A DNA stretch of 64,000 bases. It comes from Minwuia thermotolerans. Lineage in GTDB: Bacteria; Pseudomonadota; Alphaproteobacteria; Minwuiales; Minwuiaceae. The notes below the pieces were generated by a model. The model did no database searches, had not been told where the DNA came from, and saw only the letters and a list, made by a program, of their open reading frames with translations. Shown in pieces: positions 47,835 to 56,088 of the stretch. Position 1 is the stretch's first letter; every line of letters begins with the position of its first letter. The stretch is taken from contig NZ_PIGG01000037.1 in NCBI RefSeq assembly GCF_002924445.1, positions 91,949 to 155,948 of the forward strand. Reading direction: 5' to 3'. The translations under genes were made by a program, and so were the position numbers.

Positions 47835-49309
47835 GCCACCAGCCTGAAGTCCTTGAGATCCGGCGCCTGCATCTCGCGCTCGAAGCGCTCGAAATCCCAG
47901 GGCCACATCGCCGGGTTGCCGTTCTTGTCCAGGTACCAGCTGGAGCAGCCGGCGACCCAGACGGTGTTCACCATGGCGTCCTGGATCGCCTTGTTGAAGC
48001 GGTTTGTGGCCTCGCGGGTCGGCTCGACCTCGCGCGCCTCGCCGCTGGCGATGCGGTCGACAAGCTGCATGATGAAGTCGAACTGCATCTCCGAGATCAT
48101 GATCAGCGAGAAATTGCCGATCGGGCTGTTGGGCCCGACCATCATGAAGAAGTTCGGGAAGTCGGGCACGGCGACCGAGCGGTAGGCGCGGTTGGCCTCC
48201 GACCATTCCTCCTCCAGCGTGTGGCCGCCGCGGCCGACGACCTCCATCGGGCGCATGAACTTGTGGGCCTCGAAACCGGTGGCGCAGACCAGCATGTCCA
48301 GTTCGTGCAGGCGGCCGTCGGCGGTGCGCACGCCGTTCTTCTCGATGCGCTCGATCTTCTCGGTCACCAGTTCGACGGTGTCGCGCTGGACTTCCCGGTA
48401 GAAGGTGTCGGACATGATCAGCCGCTTGCAGGCGACCTGGTAGTCGGGCGTGAGCTTCCGCCGCAGCTCCGGATCCTTGACCGTCGCCAGGTGCTCCTCG
48501 CAGGCCCGGGCCACCTTGTCGAGCTCCTCCTTGTCGCCCACCACGGCGCGGGCGAAGGTGTTCTGGAAGCGGTCGGCCAGGAACTCGTAGAGGTCGTCCA
48601 TGCGCTTCGGGTCCTTGCGCAGGGCCTCCCGCTCGCGCTCGGTGATTTCCGGGTTCTCGACGGGCACGACCCATTGCGGCGTGCGCTGGAACAGCGACAG
48701 CTTGCCCACCTCCTTCGCGATGGCCGAGGTGATCTGGATCGCCGTGGAGCCGGTGCCGATCAGGCCGACGCGCTTGCCGCGCCAGTCGTGGCTGTGGTCC
48801 CAGCGGGCCGAGTGGAACATCGGTCCCTCGAAGTCCTCCAGGCCCGGAATGTCGGGATAGACGGGATCGCGCAGCACGCCGGTCGCGGTGATGACGATGT
48901 CGAAGATCTCCGTCTCGCCGCCCTTCGGCGTGACCTTCCAGACGCCGTCGTCCCATTCGGCGCGCGCGATCTCGGTGTCGTAGCGGACGCGCCGGGCGAT
49001 GCCGTAATCATGGGCGACGCGGTTCAGATATTCCCAGATCTCCGGACCGGGCGAGAAGCGGTACGACCAGTCCGGGTTCGGCGCGAAGCGGTAGCGGTAG
49101 ACGTGGCTCGGCACGTCGCAACTCAGCCCCGGATAGGTGTTGTCGCGCCAGGTGCCGCCCAGCTTCGATTCCCGCTCGAAGATCTCGACATTCCGGAAGC
49201 CGGCTTCCTCCAGCCGGATCGCCGCCAGAATGCCGGACATGCCGGCGCCGATGACGGCGAAGCGCAGATCGGCGCGGGCGGGCGCGGCGCGGTCTTCGGC
49301 AACGCTCAT
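47831..49309 (-). CDS. Baeyer-Villiger-type flavin monooxygenase
   Basis: A 492-residue FAD/NADPH monooxygenase. It has GAGMSGILAAIRLEEAG at the N-terminus, LGGTWRDNTYPGLSCDVPSH near residue 48, the second Rossmann motif GLIGTGSTAIQ near 185, and the Baeyer-Villiger fingerprint FEGPMFHSARWD near 162 (FxGxxxHxxxW with Asp). Such enzymes insert oxygen into ketones to give esters or lactones. The coupled crotonase, CoA-transferase and upstream acyl-CoA dehydrogenase suggest a cyclic or long-chain ketone pathway (inference). Confidence 0.92.
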   Translation of the reverse strand: MSVAEDRAAPARADLRFAVIGAGMSGILAAIRLEEAGFRNVEIFERESKLGGTWRDNTYPGLSCDVPSHVYRYRFAPNPDWSYRFSPGPEIWEYLNRVAHDYGIARRVRYDTEIARAEWDDGVWKVTPKGGETEIFDIVITATGVLRDPVYPDIPGLEDFEGPMFHSARWDHSHDWRGKRVGLIGTGSTAIQITSAIAKEVGKLSLFQRTPQWVVPVENPEITEREREALRKDPKRMDDLYEFLADRFQNTFARAVVGDKEELDKVARACEEHLATVKDPELRRKLTPDYQVACKRLIMSDTFYREVQRDTVELVTEKIERIEKNGVRTADGRLHELDMLVCATGFEAHKFMRPMEVVGRGGHTLEEEWSEANRAYRSVAVPDFPNFFMMVGPNSPIGNFSLIMISEMQFDFIMQLVDRIASGEAREVEPTREATNRFNKAIQDAMVNTVWVAGCSSWYLDKNGNPAMWPWDFERFEREMQAPDLKDFRLVA

Positions 49310-49411
49310 TTCTCGGTCCTCCCCTGAACCTCGTGCAAATGGCTACTCGCCGGTAGCATTTAGCACAGATCATGGCCGATGGAAGGGGGCTCGCGCGCTG
49401 GCCGGCGATAC

Positions 49412-50155
49412 CTACTCGCAGCCGGCCTTTGCGGCGCGGCCGCGCCAGTGGCCGACCAGTTCCCGGAAGCGCGCCGCGTCGCCGCCCGGCGGCGGGGCGG
49501 CGGCCGCGATCCGCTCCACCATGTCACAGCCGGCCTCGACCTTGCCCTGTTCGAAATAGCCATGGGCGAGGTGCATCATCGCCCAGGCGTGGCCGGGTTC
49601 CTTCTCCAGCGCCTTTTGGAGCTGCGGACGCGCGGCGTCGTAGTCGCCCTGCATGGTCAGGAACTGGCCGTAGTCGGCGAAGCGGCCCGAGCGGCCCTCG
49701 GGCGCCTCGACCGCCTGGCGGAACCAGTACCCGGCGACCCGCGGCGGCATCCCGGCGTTGGCCATGACGATGGCGATACCCTGATAGACCTCGCCGTTTT
49801 CCGGCGCATATTCGAAGGCCAGGTTGAAGCGGTTCAGCGCCGCCGGAAGCTGTCCGGCGCCGAGCCATTTCCAGCCCATGCCGATCAGTTCATCGCCCAG
49901 CCGCGCGTCCGAAAATCCCTTCGCCTTCAATTCCTCGACGAACTGCCGGTCGGCGTCCCGGCGCGGGCCGGAACGCTCGCTGCAGCCGAACAGCGGCCTG
50001 TACTGGAGCGGCGTGTCTTCGCCGCCGAAGGCCCAGTCCGGATGGCCGGCGGCCTCGCACTTCTCCGCGTAGGTCGGCGCCGCGGTCTGGGCGGACGCGG
50101 CGGAGGCGGCAGTCATCAGCATGGCGGCCGCGGCGAGAAGGAAACGGAAGGTCAA
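49412..50155 (-). CDS. Secreted TPR protein
   Basis: A 247-residue protein with a signal peptide (about residues 1-22, MLMTAASAASA) and TPR-like repeats in the second half (ALNRFNLAFEYAPENGEVY, AGYWFRQAVEAPEGRSG, ARPQLQKALEKEPGHAWA, about 110-210). The N-terminal part has Cys residues (YAEKCEAAGH, LFGCSER) that could form a disulfide in the periplasm. Its ATG overlaps the stop of the upstream acyl-CoA dehydrogenase. The function is unknown; the coupling to a catabolic gene is notable. Confidence 0.82.
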   Translation of the reverse strand: MTFRFLLAAAAMLMTAASAASAQTAAPTYAEKCEAAGHPDWAFGGEDTPLQYRPLFGCSERSGPRRDADRQFVEELKAKGFSDARLGDELIGMGWKWLGAGQLPAALNRFNLAFEYAPENGEVYQGIAIVMANAGMPPRVAGYWFRQAVEAPEGRSGRFADYGQFLTMQGDYDAARPQLQKALEKEPGHAWAMMHLAHGYFEQGKVEAGCDMVERIAAAAPPPGGDAARFRELVGHWRGRAAKAGCE

Positions 50156-51354
50156 AGTCCCAGCACGGCCTTGGCGATGACGTTCTTCTGCACCTCGGTG
50201 GTGCCGCCATAGATGGTGGCGGCGCGCTTCAGCAGGTGTTCGGGCATGACCCCGTCGGCGTGCTTCGGCCCGACCGGTTCCTCGTTGCCCTGCCAGTTCA
50301 GCCCGGTGTGGACATAGGGCGCGCTGAAATAGGCGATGGCCTCCACCATGGTCTCGTTGATGGCCTGTTCGATCTCGGTGCCGCGGATCTTCAGCATCGA
50401 CGCCTCGGCGCCGGGCGGCTTGCCCGCCGCGGTGTCGGCCAGGCAGCGCAGGTTGTACATTTCCAGGGCGTTCAGGTCGGCCTCGATCTGCGCCAGCTTC
50501 ACGGCGAAGCCCGGGTCGTCGATCAGGCGCCGGGCGCCGTTGTCAGGCTCGGCGCGGGCCATGTCCTTCAGCTCCGCCAGGCGCGACTTGGAGCGGCCGA
50601 TGCCGGCGATGCCCGTACGCTCGTTGCCCAGCAGGAACTTGGCGTAGGTCCAGCCCTTGTTCTCCTCGCCGATGCGGTTCTCCACCGGGACGCGGACGTC
50701 GTCGAAGAAGACCTCGTTGAGATTGTTGTAGCCGTCCATGGAGATGATCGGCTTCACCTCGATGCCGGGCGTCTTCATGTCGATCAGCAGGAAGGTGATG
50801 CCCTCCTGCTTCTTGCCCTCCGCCGAGGTGCGGACGAGGCAGAACATCCAGTCGGCGCGGTGGGCGCCGGAGGTCCAGATCTTGTGGCCGTTGACGACGT
50901 ATTCGTCGCCGTCGCGCACGGCCTTCGTGGCCAGCCCGGCGAGGTCGGAGCCCGCGCCGCGTTCGGAATAGCCCTGGCACCACCAGTCGTCGGAGGAGAG
51001 GATGCGCGGCAGGAAGCGGTCCTTCTGGGCCTGGTTGCCGAAGGTGTAGATCACCGGGCCGACCATGGTGACGCCGAAGGGCTGCACGCGCGGGCAGTTG
51101 GCGCGGGCGCATTCCTCCTCGAAGATGAAGCGCTGGGCGGCGTTCCAGCCGGTGCCGCCATGCTCCTTCGGCCAGCCCGGCGCGATCCAGCCCTTCTCGT
51201 AGAGCGCCTTCTGCCAGCGGATGTAGTCCTCCTTCGGCAGGTAGTTCCAGCCGATCTTCGCCCGCTCCTTGATGTCGGCGGGGATGTTCTCCTTCAGGAA
51301 GGCGCGCACCTCGTCGCGGAACGCGATCTCCTCGTCGGTGAATTGCAGATCCAT
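50152..51354 (-). CDS. Acyl-CoA dehydrogenase
   Basis: A 400-residue acyl-CoA dehydrogenase. WWCQGYSERGAGSDLAGL (about residues 123-140) and the IWTSGAHRADWMFCLVRT stretch are the FAD/substrate signatures; the end is TIYGGTTEVQKNVIAKAVLGL. It is the FadE17/IpdE-like type with NGHKIWTSG. The stop overlaps the TPR gene (ATGA). It lies close to a MerR gene on the same strand, which starts 46 bp away and is unlikely to be co-transcribed. Confidence 0.93.
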   Translation of the reverse strand: MDLQFTDEEIAFRDEVRAFLKENIPADIKERAKIGWNYLPKEDYIRWQKALYEKGWIAPGWPKEHGGTGWNAAQRFIFEEECARANCPRVQPFGVTMVGPVIYTFGNQAQKDRFLPRILSSDDWWCQGYSERGAGSDLAGLATKAVRDGDEYVVNGHKIWTSGAHRADWMFCLVRTSAEGKKQEGITFLLIDMKTPGIEVKPIISMDGYNNLNEVFFDDVRVPVENRIGEENKGWTYAKFLLGNERTGIAGIGRSKSRLAELKDMARAEPDNGARRLIDDPGFAVKLAQIEADLNALEMYNLRCLADTAAGKPPGAEASMLKIRGTEIEQAINETMVEAIAYFSAPYVHTGLNWQGNEEPVGPKHADGVMPEHLLKRAATIYGGTTEVQKNVIAKAVLGL

Positions 51355-51401
51355 GCTCGTCTCTCTCCCCCGGGGCCGGCTGTTCGTTGGATGCGGAGCG
51401 A

Positions 51402-51815
51402 TCAGTGCTCGCCCGCACAGAGTTCATGATCGGATAATGCCCTGATGACCCGGCACTCGCCAACCGTGCCGTTGCGGCAGTGCGCAACCATCCGCTCCAG
51501 CTCGCCCTCGAGGCGCTGCAGCCGGACGATCCGCGCCCGCACGCCGGCCAGGTGTTCGGTGGCGATGCGGTCCGCATCCTCGCAAGGCGCATCCGGGTGG
51601 CGGCTGAGCCGGAGCAGTTCCCGGATCGCCTCGATCGACAGCCCGAGATCGCGCGAATGGCGGATGAAGGCGAGCCGTTCCAGCTCGGCCTCCGTGTAGC
51701 GGCGCTGCCCGCCGGCAGAGCGTTCGGGCGCGTCGAGCAGGCCCATCTGCTCGTAATAGCGGATGGTCGGCACCTTCACGCCGGTGCGCTCGGCGAGATT
51801 TCCGATGGAGAGCAT
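51402..51815 (-). CDS. MerR family metal-responsive regulator
   Basis: A 137-residue MerR protein. The HTH (about 1-70) begins SIGNLAERTGVKVPTIRYYEQMGLL and continues with RRYTEAELERLAFIRHSRDLGLS. The C-terminal dimerisation helix is followed by Cys residues in AHCRNGTVGECRVIRALSDHELCAGEH-type positions plus one Cys in DAPCED, the pattern of Zn/Cd/Pb sensors such as ZntR, CadR and PbrR. I start at the ATG at 51815 before the HTH. The divergent gene encodes a cation transporter with a MerR-type promoter between the two. Confidence 0.9.
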   Translation of the reverse strand: MLSIGNLAERTGVKVPTIRYYEQMGLLDAPERSAGGQRRYTEAELERLAFIRHSRDLGLSIEAIRELLRLSRHPDAPCEDADRIATEHLAGVRARIVRLQRLEGELERMVAHCRNGTVGECRVIRALSDHELCAGEH

Positions 51816-51826
51816 CGAATTTTCCC

Positions 51827-51857
51827 TTGAAGCTATAGTTGCTAGAGACATTAGGTA
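51827..51857 (+). promoter_or_regulatory. MerR-type promoter with 19-bp spacer, cation transporter gene
   Basis: A -35 box TTGAAG (51827-51832) and a -10 box TAGGTA (51852-51857) are separated by 19 bp, the stretched spacing of MerR-activated promoters. The spacer holds the dyad CTATAG-TTG-CTAGAG. Confidence 0.75.
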
Positions 51858-51886
51858 TGGCGCATGGACGGATCAAGGAGGTTCCG

Positions 51887-52549
51887 ATGAGTGCCGGATG
51901 CTGTGGCGGGGAACAGGAATTCGAAGGCCTTTCGCCAGGCTACCGGCGCCGGCTCTGGATGGTCATCGCCATCAACGCGGCGATGTTCGCGGTCGAGATC
52001 GTCGCCGGCCGCATGTCGGGTTCGCTGGCGCTGCAGGCCGACGCGCTGGATTTCCTGGGCGATTCCCTGACCTACGCCATTTCGCTGTTCGTCATCGGCA
52101 TGTCGCTCCGGGTCCGGGCGACCGCGGCCATGGCCAAGGGGATCAGCCTGCTGGCCATGGGGCTGTGGGTGCTGGGTTCGACCGTCTGGGGCGTCTTCGC
52201 CGGCGGCACGCCGGAGGCCGCGACCATGGGCGTCGTCGGCTTCATGGCGCTGTCGGCCAACCTGGCCAGCGTGGCGCTGCTGCTGGCATACCGCGACGGC
52301 GACGCCAATGTCCGCTCGGTCTGGCTCTGCAGCCGCAACGACGCCATCGGCAATGTCGCGGTGATGATCGCGGCGCTGGGCGTCTGGGGCTCCTCGACCG
52401 GCTGGCCGGACCTGATCGTCGCCGGGCTCATGGCCGCTCTGTTCGTGACCTCGGCGGTGCAGATCATCCGCCGCGCGGGTGGCGAACTGCGCCGTGCGCG
52501 CGGCGAGCGGGCGGCGCAGGAGGGGCCGGCGGGGCGCCGGGCGACCTGA
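51887..52549 (+). CDS. Short cation diffusion facilitator-type transporter
   Basis: A 220-residue protein with six membrane segments of the cation diffusion facilitator family but without the usual cytoplasmic C-terminal domain. A Cys pair is near the N-terminus (SAGCCGGE). Helix 2 has ADALDFLGDS, an Asp-x3-Asp metal site, and helix 5 has SRNDAIGN, where the family usually has His or Asp. It should export a divalent metal, with the divergent MerR protein sensing it. AAGGAGG precedes the ATG at 51887. Which metal is unknown. Confidence 0.88.
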   Translation: MSAGCCGGEQEFEGLSPGYRRRLWMVIAINAAMFAVEIVAGRMSGSLALQADALDFLGDSLTYAISLFVIGMSLRVRATAAMAKGISLLAMGLWVLGSTVWGVFAGGTPEAATMGVVGFMALSANLASVALLLAYRDGDANVRSVWLCSRNDAIGNVAVMIAALGVWGSSTGWPDLIVAGLMAALFVTSAVQIIRRAGGELRRARGERAAQEGPAGRRAT

Positions 52550-52648
52550 GCGCGGCGCAACGCCCCCCTGCATTTGACTTTGTTCACGCCTCCCCATTTC
52601 ATGCTAGGTTGAGACAAGCTTCTGTTTCCACGGTGGGAGGACACGACA

Positions 52649-53857
52649 ATGCCGTCAGGAATTCGCGACAAGGTAGCCATTCTCGGCATGGGCTGCTCCA
52701 AGTTCGGCGAGCGCTGGGATTGCGACGCCGAAGACCTGATGATGGAGGCCTATGAAGAGTGCCTCCAGGACGCCGGCATCGAGACGTCCCAGATCGACGC
52801 CGCGTGGTTCTCCACGGCGATCGAGGAAGTGCATGTCGGCAAGTCGGCGCTGCCGCTGGCGACCGCCCTTCGTCTGCCGTACATCCCGGTGACCCGCGTC
52901 GAGAACATGTGCGCCTCCGGCACCGAAGCCTTCCGCGGCGCGGTCTACGCCGTGGCCTCCGGCGCTGCCGACATCGCGCTCGCGGTCGGCGTCGAGAAGC
53001 TGAAGGACACCGGCTATGGCGGCCTGCCGCAGCGCGGCCGCGGCCCGCTGAACGACATGGTCAACCCGAACAGCTCGGCGCCCGGCAACTTCGCGCAGCT
53101 GGCGTCGGCCTACCGCAAGAAGCACGGCGTTTCCCCCGAGGATCTCAAGCGGGCGATCGGCCAGGTCTCGGTCAAGAGCCACCAGAACGGCGCCAAGAAC
53201 CCCAAGGCCCATCTCCAGAAGGAAGTGACGATGGACACGGTGCTGAACGCGCCGATGATCGCCGAGCCGCTGGGCCTGTTCGACTGCTGCGGCGTCTCGG
53301 ACGGCTCCGCCGCGGCCATCGTGACCACGCCGGAAATCGCCGAGAAGCTGGGCCGCAAGCGCGCCGAGATGGTCACCGTCAAGGCGCTGCAGCTCGCCGT
53401 CTCCAACGGCACCGAGGCGCAGCACAGCTCCTGGGACGGCAGCTATTTCATGACCACGCGCCAGGCGGCGAAGCGGGCCTATGACGAGGCCGGCATCAAG
53501 AACCCGCGCGACGAAGTCTCGATGTTCGAATGCCATGACTGCTTCTCGATCACCGAGCTGGTGACCACCGAGGACCTGTTCATCTCCCGCGAGGGCGAGG
53601 CTTGGAAGGACTTCCTGGACGGCTTCTACGACGCCGACGGCAAGGTGCCCTGTCAGATCGACGGCGGCCTGAAGTGCTTCGGCCATCCGATCGGCGCCTC
53701 TGGCCTGCGCATGCTCTACGAGATGTACAGCCAGCTGCTGGGCCGCGCCGACAAGCGCCAGCTCAAGGATCCGAAGATCGGCATGACACACAATCTGGGC
53801 GGCGCGCCGCACCAGAACGTCTCGTCCATCGCGATCGTGGGCCTGCACGGCGCCTGA
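52649..53857 (+). CDS. Acetyl-CoA acetyltransferase (thiolase)
   Basis: A 402-residue thiolase. The nucleophilic Cys is in VENMCASGTEAFRGA near residue 92, and the acid-base His in CFGHPIGASGLRM near 350, so the Claisen-type active site looks intact apart from the last loop (NLGGAPHQN), where the usual Cys is absent. It is of the SCP-x-like acetyl-CoA acetyltransferase group. GGGAGGAC precedes the ATG, and a weak TTGACT/TTTCAT promoter lies at 52574-52602. A strong terminator follows. Confidence 0.9.
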   Translation: MPSGIRDKVAILGMGCSKFGERWDCDAEDLMMEAYEECLQDAGIETSQIDAAWFSTAIEEVHVGKSALPLATALRLPYIPVTRVENMCASGTEAFRGAVYAVASGAADIALAVGVEKLKDTGYGGLPQRGRGPLNDMVNPNSSAPGNFAQLASAYRKKHGVSPEDLKRAIGQVSVKSHQNGAKNPKAHLQKEVTMDTVLNAPMIAEPLGLFDCCGVSDGSAAAIVTTPEIAEKLGRKRAEMVTVKALQLAVSNGTEAQHSSWDGSYFMTTRQAAKRAYDEAGIKNPRDEVSMFECHDCFSITELVTTEDLFISREGEAWKDFLDGFYDADGKVPCQIDGGLKCFGHPIGASGLRMLYEMYSQLLGRADKRQLKDPKIGMTHNLGGAPHQNVSSIAIVGLHGA

Positions 53858-53881
53858 TCCCAAGGACACGGACCGGAACGG

Positions 53882-53915
53882 GAAGGGCCCGGCGGAGCGA
53901 TCCGCCGGGCCCTTC
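53882..53915 (+). terminator. Strong terminator hairpin after thiolase gene
   Basis: A 15-bp perfect stem (GAAGGGCCCGGCGGA paired with TCCGCCGGGCCCTTC) with the 4-base loop GCGA, followed by GTCCTTC. Intrinsic terminator for the thiolase; it may work from both strands. Confidence 0.85.
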
Positions 53916-53939
53916 GTCCTTCATGGCCCGATCGAAGAC

Positions 53940-54006
53940 GATCCCCCGCCCCGGCCCTCCCGCTTCCCGAAGGGGGAGGGTGATCTCGCATCAGCGCGAT
54001 CGGGGT
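53940..54006 (+). repeat. Family C palindromic repeat, copy C2
   Basis: Shares with C1 the order ATCCCCC, CCCCGGC, GGGGGAGGGTGA and GCATCAGCG. The second hairpin stem differs between copies (CCCGC in C1, ATCTCGC here). Confidence 0.78.
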
Positions 54007-54059
54007 TCTCGTTCCAGCCCGGAGCGTTCGAATATTTGCGGGAATCGTACAGTCTTGTG

Positions 54060-54126
54060 GCCCTTGGACTTGATCCAAGGGCCCAGCCGATCAAAAGACT
54101 GGGTCCTGGGGTCAAGCCCCAGGACG
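54060..54126 (-). repeat. Family A bipartite palindromic repeat, copy A3 (inverted)
   Basis: Reads in reverse as half 1 CCTGGGG-CTTGA-CCCCAGG, CCCAG, linker, CTGGG, half 2 GCCCTTGGA-TCAAG-TCCAAGGGC. Both halves are identical to A1; only the linker differs. Confidence 0.85.
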
Positions 54127-54166
54127 CCAAGTGATCGCATCACCTAGTGGAGCTGTCGAGGGGCCC

Positions 54167-55372
54167 CTAAAGCCCCAGCACCAGCTTGGCCATGATGTTG
54201 CGCTGGATCTCGCTGGCGCCGGCGTAGATGGTCGCCGCGCGGCTGTTGAGATGCTTGGCCATGACGCCGACCGAATGGTCGGGGCCGACGGGAATTGCGT
54301 TGGAGAAGGGCGTCCGCGCTTCCGGCTCATACGGATTGGCGTAGTAGCCAATGGCCTGGACCGTCAACTCGGCCGTCGCCTGCAGGCATTCGGAACCGCG
54401 CAGTTTCATCACCGATGACGACGCGCCCGGGTTCTGGCCGGCGGTCAGGGCGCTCATGGTCTGCTTCTCGAAAAACTCCAGCGCCGTCACCTGGGTCTCG
54501 ATGTCGGCCAGCCGGTTGCGGAAGGCGTCGTCGGCCAGCAGCGGGCCGCCGTCGCCCGCGCGCTCCTCGCCGGCGATCTTCTTCAGCTTCGCCAGCATGC
54601 CGTGCAGGCCGGGGCTGTAGGCCGTGCCCCCGCGCTCGAACTCCAGCAGGTACTTGGCGACGGTCCAGCCGTCGTTCTCCTCGCCCATGCGGTTGGCGAC
54701 GGGCACGCGGACATCGTCGAAGAAGACCTGGTTGACCTCGTGGTCGCCCGACATGGTCAGGATCGGCTCGACCGTGATGCCGGGCAGGTCCATGGGGAAG
54801 ACGATGAAGCTGATGCCCTGCTGCGGCTTGCCCTCCCGGCTGGTGCGCACCAGGCAGAACATCATGTTCGCGTGGTGGGCGCCGGTGGTCCAGATCTTGG
54901 TGCCGTTGATGACATAGTCGTCGCCGTCGCGCTCGGCCCTGCACTGCAGGCTGGCGAGGTCGGAGCCGGAACCCGGCTCGGAATAGCCCTGGCACCAGAT
55001 GTGTTCCCCGGAACGGATCTTCGGCAGGTAGTAATCCTGCTGTTCCTTCGTGCCGTACTTGATGATGACGGGCCCGACCATGCGCACGCCCATGGCGAAC
55101 AGCCGCGGCACGCTGGCGCGCTGACACTCGGATTCGAAGATGTAGCGCTGAATCGGCGTCCAGCCGGTGCCGCCATGCGCCTCGGGCCAGGCCGGGGTCG
55201 ACCAGCCCTTCTCGGCCAGCGCCCGGTACCAGTCCATGGAGCCCTCGAAATCCGAGACCACGCCGGCCGTCAGCCGCCCGGCCTCCTTCGCCTTCTCGGT
55301 CACGGCGGTGGCGAGGAACTCGCGCACCTCGTCCTGGAAGCGGATTTCGTCCTCGGTCAGCGCGAGATCCAT
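54167..55372 (-). CDS. Acyl-CoA dehydrogenase
   Basis: A 401-residue acyl-CoA dehydrogenase of the same type as the one at 50152-51354. It has IWCQGYSEPGSGSDLASLQ (about residues 128-146), KIWTTGAHHANMMFCLVRT, and ends TIYAGASEIQRNIMAKLVLGL. The upstream gene on the same strand encodes an AhpD-fold protein after a 49-bp gap. It is likely part of the same catabolic region; the chain length of its substrate is unknown. Confidence 0.93.
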   Translation of the reverse strand: MDLALTEDEIRFQDEVREFLATAVTEKAKEAGRLTAGVVSDFEGSMDWYRALAEKGWSTPAWPEAHGGTGWTPIQRYIFESECQRASVPRLFAMGVRMVGPVIIKYGTKEQQDYYLPKIRSGEHIWCQGYSEPGSGSDLASLQCRAERDGDDYVINGTKIWTTGAHHANMMFCLVRTSREGKPQQGISFIVFPMDLPGITVEPILTMSGDHEVNQVFFDDVRVPVANRMGEENDGWTVAKYLLEFERGGTAYSPGLHGMLAKLKKIAGEERAGDGGPLLADDAFRNRLADIETQVTALEFFEKQTMSALTAGQNPGASSSVMKLRGSECLQATAELTVQAIGYYANPYEPEARTPFSNAIPVGPDHSVGVMAKHLNSRAATIYAGASEIQRNIMAKLVLGL

Positions 55373-55421
55373 TGCGCGGCTCCTCCCGTCAGTATTGCGG
55401 CCCCGAAAATACCCCGTCGGT

Positions 55422-55970
55422 TCAGGCCGGCAAGGGGTACTTCTCCAGATACTGTTTCGCGTCCTCCTCCAGCGGCACCTGCAGGGTCTTCAGCACCCGG
55501 ACGATGGCGCAGTAGAAGGCCGTGCCGAGGGTGAGCTCCACCATCAACTCGTTGTCGAACGCCTTCGACAGGGCGGCCCAATTGTCGTCGCCCATGGCGC
55601 CGTCGCGGGCGATCTCCTTCGCGCCGTGGATGACGTGACGCGCCACCGGCTCCAGGTCCGTCTCCTCGCCGTCCAGCTCCCGGATCAGGCGCTCGATATC
55701 CGCATCGGTGACGCCGAAGTCGTAGCCGATCTCGATGTGATGGGCCCATTCGTACTCGGCGCGGGCCAGCCAGCCGACGGTCAGGATCGCCAGTTCCCTC
55801 AGGCGCGGATCGAATTTCGATTCATGGCGCAGCCACAGTCCCATGGTGGAATAGGCGCGGGCGCCGCCCAGGGAATGGCCCACGGTCCAGTAGAGGTTGA
55901 TGCGGCGGCCGAGGACGTCGCGGTTCTCGTCGTTGATGTCGGCTTCGCCGAGCAGCGGCACACGGGCCAT
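55422..55970 (-). CDS. Carboxymuconolactone decarboxylase (AhpD-fold) family protein
   Basis: A 182-residue all-helical AhpD-fold protein. LRELAILTVGWLARAEYEWAHHIEIGYDFGV is the conserved core (about residues 60-92), with a Glu and two His but without the CxxC of peroxidase-type members. It may be a decarboxylase-like or binding protein; the substrate is unknown. Repeat A4 separates it from the next gene upstream. Confidence 0.85.
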   Translation of the reverse strand: MARVPLLGEADINDENRDVLGRRINLYWTVGHSLGGARAYSTMGLWLRHESKFDPRLRELAILTVGWLARAEYEWAHHIEIGYDFGVTDADIERLIRELDGEETDLEPVARHVIHGAKEIARDGAMGDDNWAALSKAFDNELMVELTLGTAFYCAIVRVLKTLQVPLEEDAKQYLEKYPLPA

Positions 55971-56010
55971 GGTCGGGTTCCTCCCTTTCTCACGCTCTCC
56001 ATAGGGCGGC

Positions 56011-56072
56011 CTCGGGATTGACCCGAGGACCCAGTCCCTTGTTTCGCTGGGCCCCTGGATCAGGTCCAGGAG
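56011..56072 (+). repeat. Family A bipartite palindromic repeat, copy A4
   Basis: Half 1 is CCTCGGG-ATTGA-CCCGAGG; half 2 is GCCCCTGGA-TCAGG-TCCAGGAGC with one mispair. Half 1 again changes both sides of its stem compared with A1 and A2. It lies between the SDR stop and the AhpD-fold gene start. Confidence 0.82.
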
Positions 56073-56088
56073 CGCCGGGCTGGCGGTT

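Larger units (their letters stand above)
53858..54166. other. 309-bp convergent intergenic gap filled by terminator and two repeats
   Basis: Between the thiolase stop and the acyl-CoA dehydrogenase stop there is no credible gene. It holds, in order, a strong terminator hairpin (53882-53915), family C copy C2 (53940-54006) and family A copy A3 (54060-54126). Short open frames here are only repeat sequence. Confidence 0.8.
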
